Origin: Acidimicrobiaceae bacterium
GTDB taxonomy: Bacteria; Actinomycetota; Acidimicrobiia; Acidimicrobiales; Aldehydirespiratoraceae
DNA: 64,000 nucleotides
Reading direction: 5' to 3'
Assembly (NCBI GenBank): GCA_009845995.1
Contig: VXYK01000046.1
Coordinates: 28,431-92,430, forward strand
Shown here: one piece after another, positions 1 through 8,625 of the stretch
Layout: the number at the start of each line of letters is the position of its first letter
Position numbering within the stretch: the stretch's first letter is position 1
Made by a program: the position numbers and the translations under genes
The notes under the pieces: generated by a model
Told to the model about the DNA's origin: nothing
Database searches by the model: none
What the model saw: the letters and a program-made list of their open reading frames with translations, nothing else

Positions 1-206
1 TGCGAGACGACAACACCATCGCCTGCTGGGGCTGGAACGCCTATGGGCAAACGAACGCACCAACAGGAACGTTCCAAAACGTCACGACCGGAGCGTTCCA
101 TTCCTGTGCGATGCGCTCAGACACCACCATCGGGTGCTGGGGCTGGAATTTCCACGGACAGACAAATTCACCCGCCAGAGCCAACCCAGCGGTAATTTCG
201 GGCTAA
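1..206 (+). CDS. RCC1-repeat protein, C-terminal end (partial)
   Basis: The reading frame that is open from the window edge (codons from base 3) ends in TAA at 204-206. It encodes two copies of a roughly 35-residue repeat with the core CWGWN-x-x-GQTN, separated by a segment containing FHSCAMRSD. This is the Trp/Gly-rich signature of bacterial RCC1-like beta-propeller repeats, which are usually found in large secreted or surface proteins. Only the last repeats are visible, so the signal peptide and total length are unknown. It converges on the HIT gene and overlaps its stop codon by four bases. The exact ligand of such propellers is generally not known. Confidence 0.75.
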   Translation, partial: RDDNTIACWGWNAYGQTNAPTGTFQNVTTGAFHSCAMRSDTTIGCWGWNFHGQTNSPARANPAVISG

Positions 207-721
207 GGACTGCCGACCACGGGCCAGGCGGCGACTATTTGGTGCCAGGTGTCTGAGAGCGTTTCGGGCATCACCCGCACGTTGGCTACCGATGTCATGA
301 AGTTGGTGTCGCCACGAAAGCGCGGGACGACGTGAACATGGAGATGATCCGGCACACCCGCCCCCGAGCCTCGCCCGAGATTCGCGCCGACGTTGATGCC
401 GTGGGGTTGATAGGCGGCCGTAACCGCAAGGGTGGCACTGCGCACCGCGTCCCAGAGTTCGCTGTGCTCATCGGCAGTCAAGTCCCCGAGTGCGGTGACC
501 GGCCGATTGGGCACCACCATCAGATGGCCTCGCGCGTACGGATAGATGTTGAGCACCGCGAAGCAGAGTCTGCCCCGCCAAACAATGTGGGTCTGCGCAT
601 CAGGAAGTCCGCTGTCGAGTAGGGCCTCGAACAGCGTCTTGCCCTGTGGCACCACCAACTCGGTGTCAACGTTGGCCTCAGCAGTGGGAATACGCCACCC
701 GGCCCAGAGGCGCTCAACCAT
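203..721 (-). CDS. HIT-family nucleotide hydrolase/phosphorylase (Ap4A phosphorylase-like)
   Basis: A 172-residue protein with the histidine-triad active site HLHVHVV at residues 126-132, preceded by the GxNxGxxxGxGVPDH substrate-binding stretch. HIT enzymes cleave or phosphorolyse dinucleoside polyphosphates and nucleoside phosphoramidates through a nucleotidyl-histidine intermediate. The gene lies just downstream of thrS on the same strand. In mycobacteria the Ap4A phosphorylase gene is likewise next to thrS, and aminoacyl-tRNA synthetases are a main source of Ap4A, so an Ap4A-degrading role is plausible. That function is inferred from family and context; the HIT assignment itself is secure. 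Confidence 0.88.
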   Translation of the reverse strand: MVERLWAGWRIPTAEANVDTELVVPQGKTLFEALLDSGLPDAQTHIVWRGRLCFAVLNIYPYARGHLMVVPNRPVTALGDLTADEHSELWDAVRSATLAVTAAYQPHGINVGANLGRGSGAGVPDHLHVHVVPRFRGDTNFMTSVANVRVMPETLSDTWHQIVAAWPVVGSP

Positions 722-758
722 GGCGGCTCACGACCATCTTGAGATCAGGCACCTGGGA

Positions 759-2744
759 TCAAACCGGACCAGCGGCTTCTGGCGCAAGCTGGTCAGCGAA
801 TTCAGCTACCGGTACATCGCGTTGCGGCGCGTTCTCGCCCCGGCGGTTGACTCCGACGGTGTCGTTGCGCACATCGTCATCACCCACCACGAGGATGTAG
901 GGGATCTTTTCGACCTTGCCGTTGCGAACACGTTTGCCGAGTGGCTCAACGGCATCAGTCACTTCAACGCGAGCCCCCGCGTCACGCAAGCGGGCTGCAA
1001 CCGAATGGGCGTAATCGTTGTGGACCGCGGCCACCGGTAGGACACTTACCTGAGTTGGCGCCAACCAAGTGGGAAACGCGCCGGCATAGTGCTCGAGCAA
1101 TACCCCGAAGAACCGTTCCACCGATCCGAACAAGGCCCGATGGATCATCACCGGACGCTTGCGGGAACCGTCCGCAGCGATGTACTCCAAGTCGAAGCGC
1201 TCCGGAAGGTTGAAGTCGAGTTGCACCGTCGAGAGCTGCCACGAACGCCCGATCGCGTCACCTACATCAACATCGATCTTGGGACCATAAAACGCTCCTC
1301 CGCCCTCATCCACCACATAGTCCAAACCGCAGGCCTCCAGGGCGTCGCGCAGGCCCTCGGTGGCTTGGGACCAGAGTTCGTCCTCACCAACCGACTTTTC
1401 GGGCGGGCGGGTCGAGAGTTTGGCGACGAAGTCGTCGAACCCGAAAGCACGAAGCACGCTGAGCACGAAATCGAGCAGCGAAGCCAACTCGGCCTCAATG
1501 TCTTCTTGAGCGCAGAAGATGTGGCTGTCATCCACTGTGAATCCACGGCTTCGCATCAAACCATGAACCGCTCCTGACAGTTCATAGCGATACACCGCAC
1601 CCAACTCGAAAAGGCGCAGGGGCAACTCACGGTAGCTGCGTTGACCGGAACGATAAATCATCACGTGGAACGGACAGTTCATCGGTTTCGGGTAGTACGA
1701 CGTGCCGTCGAGTTCCATAGGCGGATACATCGAATCGGCATAGAAATCGAGATGTCCAGATGTCTCCCACAGCACCGACTTGGCCAGATGCGGGGTGAAG
1801 ACGAAGTCATAGCCGTCTTGTTCGTGACGCTCGCGGCTGTAGTCCTCCATCAGCTTGCGGACCAGAGCGCCCTTCGGATGCCACACCGCCAAACCGGGGC
1901 CCAGATCCTCGGGCCAACTGAGAAGGTCTAGATCGACCGCTAGGCGACGATGATCTCGCTTGGCTGCCTCGGCCAGCATCTGCAGATGGGATTTGAGTTC
2001 CTTGCGCGACGACCAGGCGGTGCCGTACACCCGCTGAAGCATCGGACGCGAGACATCGCCCCGCCAATATGCGCCCGCAACAGACTGGAGCTTGAAAGCC
2101 CCGAGCCTGCCCGTGCTCGGCACATGAGGACCAGTGCACATGTCGCGGAAAGTGCCGGCGCTGTTGATGTCACCGTTGGCGTAATAGCTGATCGAGGAGG
2201 CATCAGCGACCTCGCCCGCATCTTCGCCTGTCGCCGAGCCCGACACGACACGCTCGATGATCTCGGCCTTGTAGAGATCATCGGCGAAAAAGGCCTTCGC
2301 TTCTTCGGCGGCTAGCTCGTGGCGCACGAAAGGTTGATCCTCCGCAACGATCTCGGCCATGCGCGCCTCGATCCGCTCCAGATCACTCTCAGACAGAGCC
2401 TGACCGTCGGGCAGCTCGACGTCGTAGTAGAAGCCGTGTTCGATCGGTGGACCGATCGCAAGCTGGGTCCCGGGATACAAGTCGAGGATTGCCTGGGCCA
2501 ACACGTGCGCCGTTGAATGCCGGATGGTGCGAAGACCGGTTTCGGACTGCGGTGTCACGATCTCGACTCTCGACCCGTCACTCAACGCAACGTTGAGATC
2601 CTGTTCCACGCCGTCTACAACCGCTATCAGCGCTTCAGAAGCGAGTCGAGGGCTGATCGACGCAGCCAGATCAGCAGCAGACGACCCGACGCCGAGTTTT
2701 CGCTTGGACCCGTCGAGCAGTTCCACGGAGATCAAATCACCCAT
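759..2744 (-). CDS. thrS: threonyl-tRNA synthetase
   Basis: Charges tRNA-Thr with threonine in the cytoplasm. The protein has 661 residues when started at the ATG at 2744 (MGDLISVELL), the usual beginning of the TGS domain; an upstream in-frame start would add 14 residues unlike the family. Domains in order are TGS (1-65), the editing domain with HSTAH (H76, H80) and the CTGPH zinc/editing motif, the class II catalytic core with the MNCPFH segment and motif 3 (HRALFGSVERFFG), and a C-terminal anticodon-binding domain. Length and motifs match intact bacterial ThrRS. It is followed downstream on the same strand by the HIT gene. Confidence 0.97.
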   Translation of the reverse strand: MGDLISVELLDGSKRKLGVGSSAADLAASISPRLASEALIAVVDGVEQDLNVALSDGSRVEIVTPQSETGLRTIRHSTAHVLAQAILDLYPGTQLAIGPPIEHGFYYDVELPDGQALSESDLERIEARMAEIVAEDQPFVRHELAAEEAKAFFADDLYKAEIIERVVSGSATGEDAGEVADASSISYYANGDINSAGTFRDMCTGPHVPSTGRLGAFKLQSVAGAYWRGDVSRPMLQRVYGTAWSSRKELKSHLQMLAEAAKRDHRRLAVDLDLLSWPEDLGPGLAVWHPKGALVRKLMEDYSRERHEQDGYDFVFTPHLAKSVLWETSGHLDFYADSMYPPMELDGTSYYPKPMNCPFHVMIYRSGQRSYRELPLRLFELGAVYRYELSGAVHGLMRSRGFTVDDSHIFCAQEDIEAELASLLDFVLSVLRAFGFDDFVAKLSTRPPEKSVGEDELWSQATEGLRDALEACGLDYVVDEGGGAFYGPKIDVDVGDAIGRSWQLSTVQLDFNLPERFDLEYIAADGSRKRPVMIHRALFGSVERFFGVLLEHYAGAFPTWLAPTQVSVLPVAAVHNDYAHSVAARLRDAGARVEVTDAVEPLGKRVRNGKVEKIPYILVVGDDDVRNDTVGVNRRGENAPQRDVPVAEFADQLAPEAAGPV

Positions 2745-2821
2745 AGACCGCAACGATACCGGCGCTGCGTGGGCCGCAGGTCGCATTATTCGCCTACCGA
2801 CCTAGAGCATCTGGCCGCAGA

Positions 2822-3586
2822 TCAACTCGCCAGAGCAGTCGTCTTCAACACCTCAGTTGACGACCGCCGCGGCAACATCTCCAAATCGGTACCCGCCTGC
2901 GTTCGCTCAGCCGACTTCGCGGGACCCTTGGTCGCGTACTCATCGACGTAGTCCTGCCCAGTCAGGTTGCCGATCTCGAACATCAACTCGTCGGTGAACT
3001 GGCGCAAACGAAGCCGCTGATCCGCTCCGGTTCCACCGGGCGCTCCATGCATCGGTTCACCGAACCGAACCTCGATCGGACGAAACGGCTTCGGGGCTTT
3101 GGCATCGGGCGGCTGCACCGCACGGGTCCCAAGAATCCCCACCGGGATGATCGGCGCACCCGTCCGCATCGCGAGTCGTGCCGCGCCCGTGTGCCCTTTG
3201 TGCAGCAGACCGTCACGCGCCCTGGTCCCCTCCGGGTAGATGCCGAACAGTTCCCCGTCCTCGAGCAGTCGGGCGGCAGTATCGAGCGCGCGAGCCGAGG
3301 CATTTCCGCCCCCGCGGTCAATCGGGATCATTCCGAGCGCCGGGAACAAGCGACGAGTCTTCCAGTCGTCGAGATACTCCGACTTGCCCACGAAGGTGAT
3401 CCGACGCGGCAGTGTGGCCGGCAAGAAGAAGCTGTCAATCACCGACGCATGATTCGGCGCCAAGATTGCAGGACCGTCAACAGGTACATTGTCGAGCCCC
3501 ACCGCGGTGATCCGCCAAAGAGCGGAGAATACCGGACGCAGGACGATCTTCGCGGCGGTCTGCAACTGTCCCTGATCCCGGCTCAT
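2822..3586 (-). CDS. 1-acyl-glycerol-3-phosphate acyltransferase-like protein
   Basis: A 254-residue PlsC-type acyltransferase. The catalytic NHX4D motif is NHASVID (H46, D51), and the glycerophosphate-binding EGTR motif occurs as PEGTRARDG. Such enzymes transfer an acyl chain to lysophosphatidic acid or related polyol-phosphate lipids at the membrane. It lies between mshC and thrS on the same strand. A mycobacterial locus with thrS, a HIT protein and an acyltransferase has comparable content, so a role in phospholipid or phosphatidylinositol-mannoside acylation is possible, but the sequence does not identify the acceptor. Confidence 0.88.
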   Translation of the reverse strand: MSRDQGQLQTAAKIVLRPVFSALWRITAVGLDNVPVDGPAILAPNHASVIDSFFLPATLPRRITFVGKSEYLDDWKTRRLFPALGMIPIDRGGGNASARALDTAARLLEDGELFGIYPEGTRARDGLLHKGHTGAARLAMRTGAPIIPVGILGTRAVQPPDAKAPKPFRPIEVRFGEPMHGAPGGTGADQRLRLRQFTDELMFEIGNLTGQDYVDEYATKGPAKSAERTQAGTDLEMLPRRSSTEVLKTTALAS

Positions 3587-3596
3587 GGCCTGAGCA

Positions 3597-4730
3597 TTAT
3601 AGGACGACGCCGATAAGTGCAGCCGTGGCGCTCACTCCCTGTCCTTGCGCCACAGCTTCGTCAATCACTTTCAGCGCAGCCGGCACATCGAGGTCATCAT
3701 CGAGGTGCGCCCGCACTTCGTGGATCGCGCCGTCTCCGGTGCCTGCGCTACGCCACTGCTCAAGGCGCTCAGCAGCATCCGACATCAGCTGATCGCTCCA
3801 ATTCCAGGGGCGGCGATAGTGATGAGCGCTCAATGCCAAACGGATGGCCATCGGGTCGTATTGAGATCGAAGCTCATGGACGAACACCAGGTTCTGAGTC
3901 GACTTCGACATCTTGCGCCCGTTGAGATACACCATCGACTGGTGCAACCAGTGCTTGACAAACGGCTCACCGGTGGCCGCTTCGCTCTGAGCCCTGACGC
4001 ACTCGTGGTGCGGGTACAGCAGATCTATACCGCCCCCGTGGAGGTCGATTGACGGTCCGAGCTCGCGCAGGGCCAGCGCAGTGCATTCAATGTGCCAGCC
4101 GGGACGACCGGGGCCCCAGCGCGATTCCCACGCAGGCTCACCGGGTCCGGACGGACGCCACATCAGAAAGTCCAAGGGATCGCGTTTCTGGGGGTCGTTG
4201 GGATCCTCGCGCCATTCCAAGCCGAGCCGTTGCATTCGCTCGCGGCCCAACGAACCGAGCGACCCGAAGTCTCCCCCAGCGCGAGTGTCGAAATACACGG
4301 TGCCGTTGACGACGTAGGCCATTCGACGCTCCAGAATCGTTTCGATAACCCCTCTGATATCGGGAATAGCGCCGGTGGCCCTCGGCGCCGACCAAGCCGG
4401 GAGAACGTTGAGGGCCTCCATGTCGTCGTCGAAACGAGCTGTCTCACCGAACGCCAGATCGAGATAGTGGACTCCGCGTTGTTGTGCAGCGGCAAGGATG
4501 TCATCGTCGACATCGGTGATGTTGCGAACACAGCGGGTCTCGTGCCCCAGGTCGCGCAGCCTGCGCTGCAGCACGTCGTAGGTGACGTATGTGGCAGCAT
4601 GGCCGAGGTGCGTGGCGTCGTATGGCGTAATGCCGCACACGTACATCGTGACTACCCCGCCGGGCGAGAACTCGACGGTCGCACCCTGGTGAGTGTCGTA
4701 GAGCTGCATCGGCGCCATCAGGGCGCTCAA
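3597..4730 (-). CDS. mshC: cysteine:GlcN-inositol ligase (mycothiol biosynthesis)
   Basis: MshC joins cysteine to GlcN-Ins in an ATP-dependent step of mycothiol synthesis. It is a shortened relative of cysteinyl-tRNA synthetase. The HIGH-like signature is CGITPYDATHLGHA (C32 to H44), with the ITPYDATH form typical of MshC rather than the CGPTVYD of CysRS. The zinc-side elements WHIEC (C216) and PHHE are present, and the KMSKS loop is at residues 273-277. The C-terminal tRNA-binding part of CysRS is absent; the protein has 377 residues. Mycothiol is confined to actinobacteria, so this gene also places the organism. It precedes the acyltransferase gene by ten bases. Confidence 0.93.
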   Translation of the reverse strand: MSALMAPMQLYDTHQGATVEFSPGGVVTMYVCGITPYDATHLGHAATYVTYDVLQRRLRDLGHETRCVRNITDVDDDILAAAQQRGVHYLDLAFGETARFDDDMEALNVLPAWSAPRATGAIPDIRGVIETILERRMAYVVNGTVYFDTRAGGDFGSLGSLGRERMQRLGLEWREDPNDPQKRDPLDFLMWRPSGPGEPAWESRWGPGRPGWHIECTALALRELGPSIDLHGGGIDLLYPHHECVRAQSEAATGEPFVKHWLHQSMVYLNGRKMSKSTQNLVFVHELRSQYDPMAIRLALSAHHYRRPWNWSDQLMSDAAERLEQWRSAGTGDGAIHEVRAHLDDDLDVPAALKVIDEAVAQGQGVSATAALIGVVL

Positions 4731-4736
4731 CGACTG

Positions 4737-5405
4737 CTAGGCGCGGGGATCATCGTCGATACCCGCTAGTTGCAACGCGACCCGAGTCTGGTAGCGAACA
4801 TTCAACTGCAACAACACCGCGGTGAACGCCTCGATGGCCGTGGCGTTGGACAATTCGCCTGCGTCGAGGGGACGCATACCAGGAATCTGGGAGCAGAGAT
4901 CAGAGATCGTGACGGTTGCCCGCTGATGGTCTGAACAGATCAGGATCTCCGACACGACAGGGCAGTCGATGCGTCCGAGTTCGGTAGCGGGCACATGGTG
5001 GAAAGCGGCGGCAACATAGGAGTCGCGCAGTTCGGCTTGGACGCTGGCGCTGACCGATCCCCGCGGCGGAACCAGCGGCTGAAATTCACGGCCTACCTTC
5101 GAAAGTGCGTTGCTCATGCAAACGACCACCTTCCCGCGGAGTTTCGGACGCACACTGTGAGCGGTTTCGGTGGCAGCGTTCCACGGCGTGGCGATCACCA
5201 CCACTTCTCCCTCCGCCGCTCCGAGGTTGTCGGCGCTGTTGATGTGCAGCTCCGCTCGCGGCCATTTTTCGATGATCGAATCACGCACTTCCATGGCGCG
5301 ATACTTGGAACGGGACCCGATGGTGACCTCATGCCCAACCGAAGCCAGTCGCGCCGCCAATGCCGTCCCGGCGGGACCTGTAGCGCCCAGTAATCCGATG
5401 TGCAT
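4737..5405 (-). CDS. npdG: F420H2:NADP+ oxidoreductase
   Basis: Predicted to exchange hydride between coenzyme F420 and NADP(H). The start at 5405 (MHIGLLGATGPAGTALA) places the Rossmann nucleotide-binding loop at the N terminus, as the family requires; a longer frame reaching 5543 would run through the promoter and start of the divergent fabI. The segment TIGSRSKYRA contains the Ser/Arg residues that usually bind the NADP phosphate. Length is 222 residues, typical for the family. It is six bases upstream of mshC, so the two may be co-transcribed. F420 use fits actinobacteria. Confidence 0.88.
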   Translation of the reverse strand: MHIGLLGATGPAGTALAARLASVGHEVTIGSRSKYRAMEVRDSIIEKWPRAELHINSADNLGAAEGEVVVIATPWNAATETAHSVRPKLRGKVVVCMSNALSKVGREFQPLVPPRGSVSASVQAELRDSYVAAAFHHVPATELGRIDCPVVSEILICSDHQRATVTISDLCSQIPGMRPLDAGELSNATAIEAFTAVLLQLNVRYQTRVALQLAGIDDDPRA

Positions 5406-5456
5406 CACAGTGAGGGTACGGTGTCGTTGCAGACTCCGGCACAGCAAGGGAGAATC

Positions 5457-6224
5457 GTGGGTCTTTTGGACGGAAAACGAATAGTGATAACGGGCGTCCT
5501 CACCGACGCTTCGTTGGCCTTCGGCGTAGCGACCCGAGCCCAACAGGAGGGTGCCGAGATCGTGCTCACCGGCGCAGGCCGCGGCTTGCGCCTAACCCAA
5601 CGCACCGCCCGCAAATTGCCGGCCGAGGCCGAAGTCCTTGAGTTTGATGTAACTGAGCCCAGCCATGCACAGAGCCTGCGCCAGGCTCTTGAGGCGAAAT
5701 GGGGACGGGTGGACGGTGCCCTTCATGCCATCGGTTTCGCACCTGAAGCCTGTCTGGGTGAGGATTTCATGGGGGCCACCTGGGATGACGTGAAGGTCGC
5801 CATCGAGATATCGACCTATTCGTTGAAGCTGCTAGCTGACGCCGTGGCGCCACTCATGACCAACGGAGGTTCGATTGTCGCGCTCGACTTCGACGCAACC
5901 GTCACTTGGACGGCCTACAACTGGATGGGAGTCGCCAAGGCCGCCCTCGAGTCCACGAATCGATATCTCGCCCGTGAACTCGGGCCGGATCAGATCCGCT
6001 GCAATCTGGTGGCCGCAGGACCGATTCGGACGATGGCCGCCAAATCAATCCCTGGATTCTCGGCTTTCGAAGAGGTGTGGGACGACCGTGCACCGCTCGG
6101 CTGGGATGTGGGAGATTCGAGCGCTGTAGCGGAGACGACAGTCGCTTTGCTGTCAGACTGGTTCCGCTCCACCACCGGTTCGATAATCCATGTCGACGGC
6201 GGCTTCCACGTCATCGGCGCCTGA
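5457..6224 (+). CDS. fabI: enoyl-[acyl-carrier-protein] reductase, InhA/FabI type
   Basis: Reduces trans-2-enoyl-ACP with NADH in fatty-acid elongation. A GTG start at 5457 (VGLLDGKRIVITG) follows an AGGGAG ribosome-binding site and gives 255 residues. The short-chain dehydrogenase fold shows the divergent FabI features: no classical TGxxxGxG, a TDASLAFG nucleotide loop, and the Tyr-x6-Lys catalytic pair in YNWMGVAK (Y154, K161), very like InhA. The C terminus GSIIHVDGGFHV is the conserved substrate-loop end. It is divergent from npdG with about 51 bases between starts. Confidence 0.93.
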   Translation: MGLLDGKRIVITGVLTDASLAFGVATRAQQEGAEIVLTGAGRGLRLTQRTARKLPAEAEVLEFDVTEPSHAQSLRQALEAKWGRVDGALHAIGFAPEACLGEDFMGATWDDVKVAIEISTYSLKLLADAVAPLMTNGGSIVALDFDATVTWTAYNWMGVAKAALESTNRYLARELGPDQIRCNLVAAGPIRTMAAKSIPGFSAFEEVWDDRAPLGWDVGDSSAVAETTVALLSDWFRSTTGSIIHVDGGFHVIGA

Positions 6225-6235
6225 AACAGCCGCGA

Positions 6236-7300
6236 CTAATCCTCCCGGTCGGTTTCGTCGCGGATGTCGCCTACCAGGGCCTCCAGAACATCTTCAAGAG
6301 TGACCATGCCGAGCAGGAGGCCTTGCGGTGTCTGCACCAGGGCTGCGTGGCAACGATGCAGGCGCATCGACCACATGAGGTCGCGCACCGGCTGATCAGG
6401 GCCGACTATGAGCATCCGGCGGATCATCTCCAACGGAACCTGATCCAGATGCGAAGCGTCGTCGCCGTTGAGGTCACCGAGGCGCAGCAGGTCCTTCGAG
6501 TGGACGAATCCAACGATGTTGTCGGGTCGGGTGCCCTCCATGGGAATCCGACTGTGACCCGAGGTGGCAACGATTTCCTCGATCTGATTGACCGACGTGG
6601 AGCGCGGCACCGACACCATTTGATGGGCCGGCACCATGATGGACCCGGCCGTGCGATCTCTGAACGCGAGCGCTCCGGCCAGCAGATCATGCTCGGTGTC
6701 CTCGATCTTGCCCTCCTCGAGGACACCGTCGAAAAGGGTGTGGAACTCGTTGACCGTGAGCGCCGTGTTGATCTCATCCACCGGTTCGGTGCCCAGCATC
6801 CGCACGATCCCGTTGGAGACGGCGTTGAGGGTCCACACCACCGGCCTCAACACCAACAGATAGAAGGCATGGATCGGGGCGATCACCCGGGCGACGCGTT
6901 CTGGGTTGGAGATCGCCAGATTCTTGGGGAGCATCTCCCCCACAACCATGTGTGCGGTGACGACGAGTCCCATCGACACTACGAACGAGATCGTGTGGAG
7001 CACTCCGCCGGGCAGCTCTACGAACGACTCGACCGCTGACTCGATCAGCGAGGCCACCACGGGTTCGGCCACAAATCCAAGACCCAACGACGCCATGGTG
7101 ATCCCAAGCTGAGCGCCCACGAGCTGCGGTTGCAGGTCCTGGACGGCTTCGAGAGCAGCGGAAGCACCGGCGTCATCTCCGCCCTCCGCCATCGGTTCCA
7201 GCCTCGTTACCCGACTCGCTAGCAGGGCGAATTCGGCCGCGACGAAGAAACCGTTGACAGCGATCAGCAGGACAGAGACCGCCAGGAGGCCAACAGTCAT
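6236..7300 (-). CDS. CNNM/CorC (HlyC) family membrane protein, second of pair
   Basis: A 354-residue protein starting at the ATG at 7300 (MTVGLLAVSVLLIAVNGFFVAAEF). The NGFFVAAEFAL sequence opens the DUF21/CNNM transmembrane domain of three or four helices, followed by two CBS domains that bind adenosyl ligands. Proteins of this type are implicated in Mg2+/Co2+ export. The C-terminal CorC/HlyC transporter-associated domain seen in its neighbour is absent here; the chain stops soon after the second CBS domain. Its start overlaps the stop of the upstream paralogue by four bases (ATGA), so translation is probably coupled. Confidence 0.88.
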   Translation of the reverse strand: MTVGLLAVSVLLIAVNGFFVAAEFALLASRVTRLEPMAEGGDDAGASAALEAVQDLQPQLVGAQLGITMASLGLGFVAEPVVASLIESAVESFVELPGGVLHTISFVVSMGLVVTAHMVVGEMLPKNLAISNPERVARVIAPIHAFYLLVLRPVVWTLNAVSNGIVRMLGTEPVDEINTALTVNEFHTLFDGVLEEGKIEDTEHDLLAGALAFRDRTAGSIMVPAHQMVSVPRSTSVNQIEEIVATSGHSRIPMEGTRPDNIVGFVHSKDLLRLGDLNGDDASHLDQVPLEMIRRMLIVGPDQPVRDLMWSMRLHRCHAALVQTPQGLLLGMVTLEDVLEALVGDIRDETDRED

Positions 7301-8601
7301 GACGTGCCTTTCGCCGGTGCCACAACCCGTACCGAGGCGACGCGTAGGCGTTCCATCGCCACCACTTCGAGGCGCCAACCATCCACGGTGCACATCTCGC
7401 CCGGATCGGGAATGTGCCCAAGGCGGTCAAGCACCAGCCCCCCAAGCGTTTCGTATTCCCCTTCGGGCATCACAAAACCGGTCGCGTCGCGAACTTCGTC
7501 GGGGTGCAACGAGGCCGGGACGACCGTCGAGCCGATCGCTTCCACTTTGGTCAGAGCGGCCGAGCGGTGGTCGTATTCGTCGTCGATCTCTCCGACGATC
7601 TCTTCAAGCACATCTTCCAAGGTGATGATCCCGGCGGTGCCACCGTGTTCGTCGATCACCACCGCCAGTTGTTGGCCGCCTTCGCGTAGATCGACAAGCA
7701 GATCGTCGAGCGCCCGGGCTTCGGGAACCGCAAGAACCGGTGCCATCAACGCCACGACCTGGGTTGTCTCGCGGTCCTTGAGTGCGACGGTGTGAACCGA
7801 CTTCACATGGACGACGCCGACAACATCATCGAGGCCGTCCCCCATCACCGGAAATCGCGAGTGTCCCGTTTCGATCGCCAACGAAACCAGCGAATCGATG
7901 GTTGCGGTCTTGTCGATCGTCACCATGCGAACTCTCGGAACCATGGCATCGTCCGCGGATTTCCCCGCCAAACGGATCGACCGTGTCAGCAACTCAACCT
8001 CACCCGCGTCGAGCGTGCCCTTCTCGCCCGACGAGCGGATTATCGACTCGATCTCTTCGCGGTCGCGAATCGGTTCGAGTTCATCGGTCGGTTCTACCCC
8101 CAGCGCGCGAGTCAGGCGGACGGCCAGCCCGTCGAGCAACGCCACAACGGGTCGGGCCAGGATGCCGTACACCGCCGTCGGCCGGGCGAGCAGTGATGAC
8201 GCTTGGAGCGGATGGCTCGTCGCCAGCGACTTCGGAACCAGCTCGCCCAGCACCATCTGCACGACCGTGGCGATCAACAGGGCCAGCGCGATCGACCAAG
8301 CTTGCGAATCCACCCCTGAAACCTGTTCAAGTGCCGGTTCGATCGCAGACGCGACCGCCGGTTCGGCCACTGCCCCCAGCAGCAGCGAGGTCACGGTGAT
8401 GCCGAGTTGCGCGCCCGACAAATGATAGGAGAGCCGGCTCAACAGGCGCTGCACCTGCCGCGCAGACCCGCTGCCGTGCTTGGCTCGCTCGTCGACCTTC
8501 GTGCGGTCGACCGAAACCAGCGCGAATTCGACGGCTACGAAGCCGGCGTTGGCAACAATCAAGCCCAGCGCGGCGAGCAGCCGTAGGGCGGTGGGGATCA
8601 C
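7297..8601 (-). CDS. CNNM/CorC (HlyC) family membrane protein, first of pair
   Basis: A 434-residue protein with an N-terminal DUF21/CNNM membrane domain (NAGFVAVEFALVSVDRTKVDERA), paired CBS domains from about residue 205 to 330 (including GTAGIITLEDVLEEIVGEIDDEYD), and a C-terminal CorC/HlyC domain (ETLGGLVLDRLGHIPDPGE). This full architecture is typical of bacterial magnesium/cobalt efflux proteins. It forms a two-gene operon with the shorter paralogue at 6236-7300; actinobacteria often carry such pairs, perhaps forming a heteromer. It is divergent from the ABC exporter operon, with only about 24 bases between the starts. Confidence 0.9.
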   Translation of the reverse strand: MIPTALRLLAALGLIVANAGFVAVEFALVSVDRTKVDERAKHGSGSARQVQRLLSRLSYHLSGAQLGITVTSLLLGAVAEPAVASAIEPALEQVSGVDSQAWSIALALLIATVVQMVLGELVPKSLATSHPLQASSLLARPTAVYGILARPVVALLDGLAVRLTRALGVEPTDELEPIRDREEIESIIRSSGEKGTLDAGEVELLTRSIRLAGKSADDAMVPRVRMVTIDKTATIDSLVSLAIETGHSRFPVMGDGLDDVVGVVHVKSVHTVALKDRETTQVVALMAPVLAVPEARALDDLLVDLREGGQQLAVVIDEHGGTAGIITLEDVLEEIVGEIDDEYDHRSAALTKVEAIGSTVVPASLHPDEVRDATGFVMPEGEYETLGGLVLDRLGHIPDPGEMCTVDGWRLEVVAMERLRVASVRVVAPAKGTS

Positions 8602-8625
8602 AATCTCAGAATGTAGCCGTAGGTT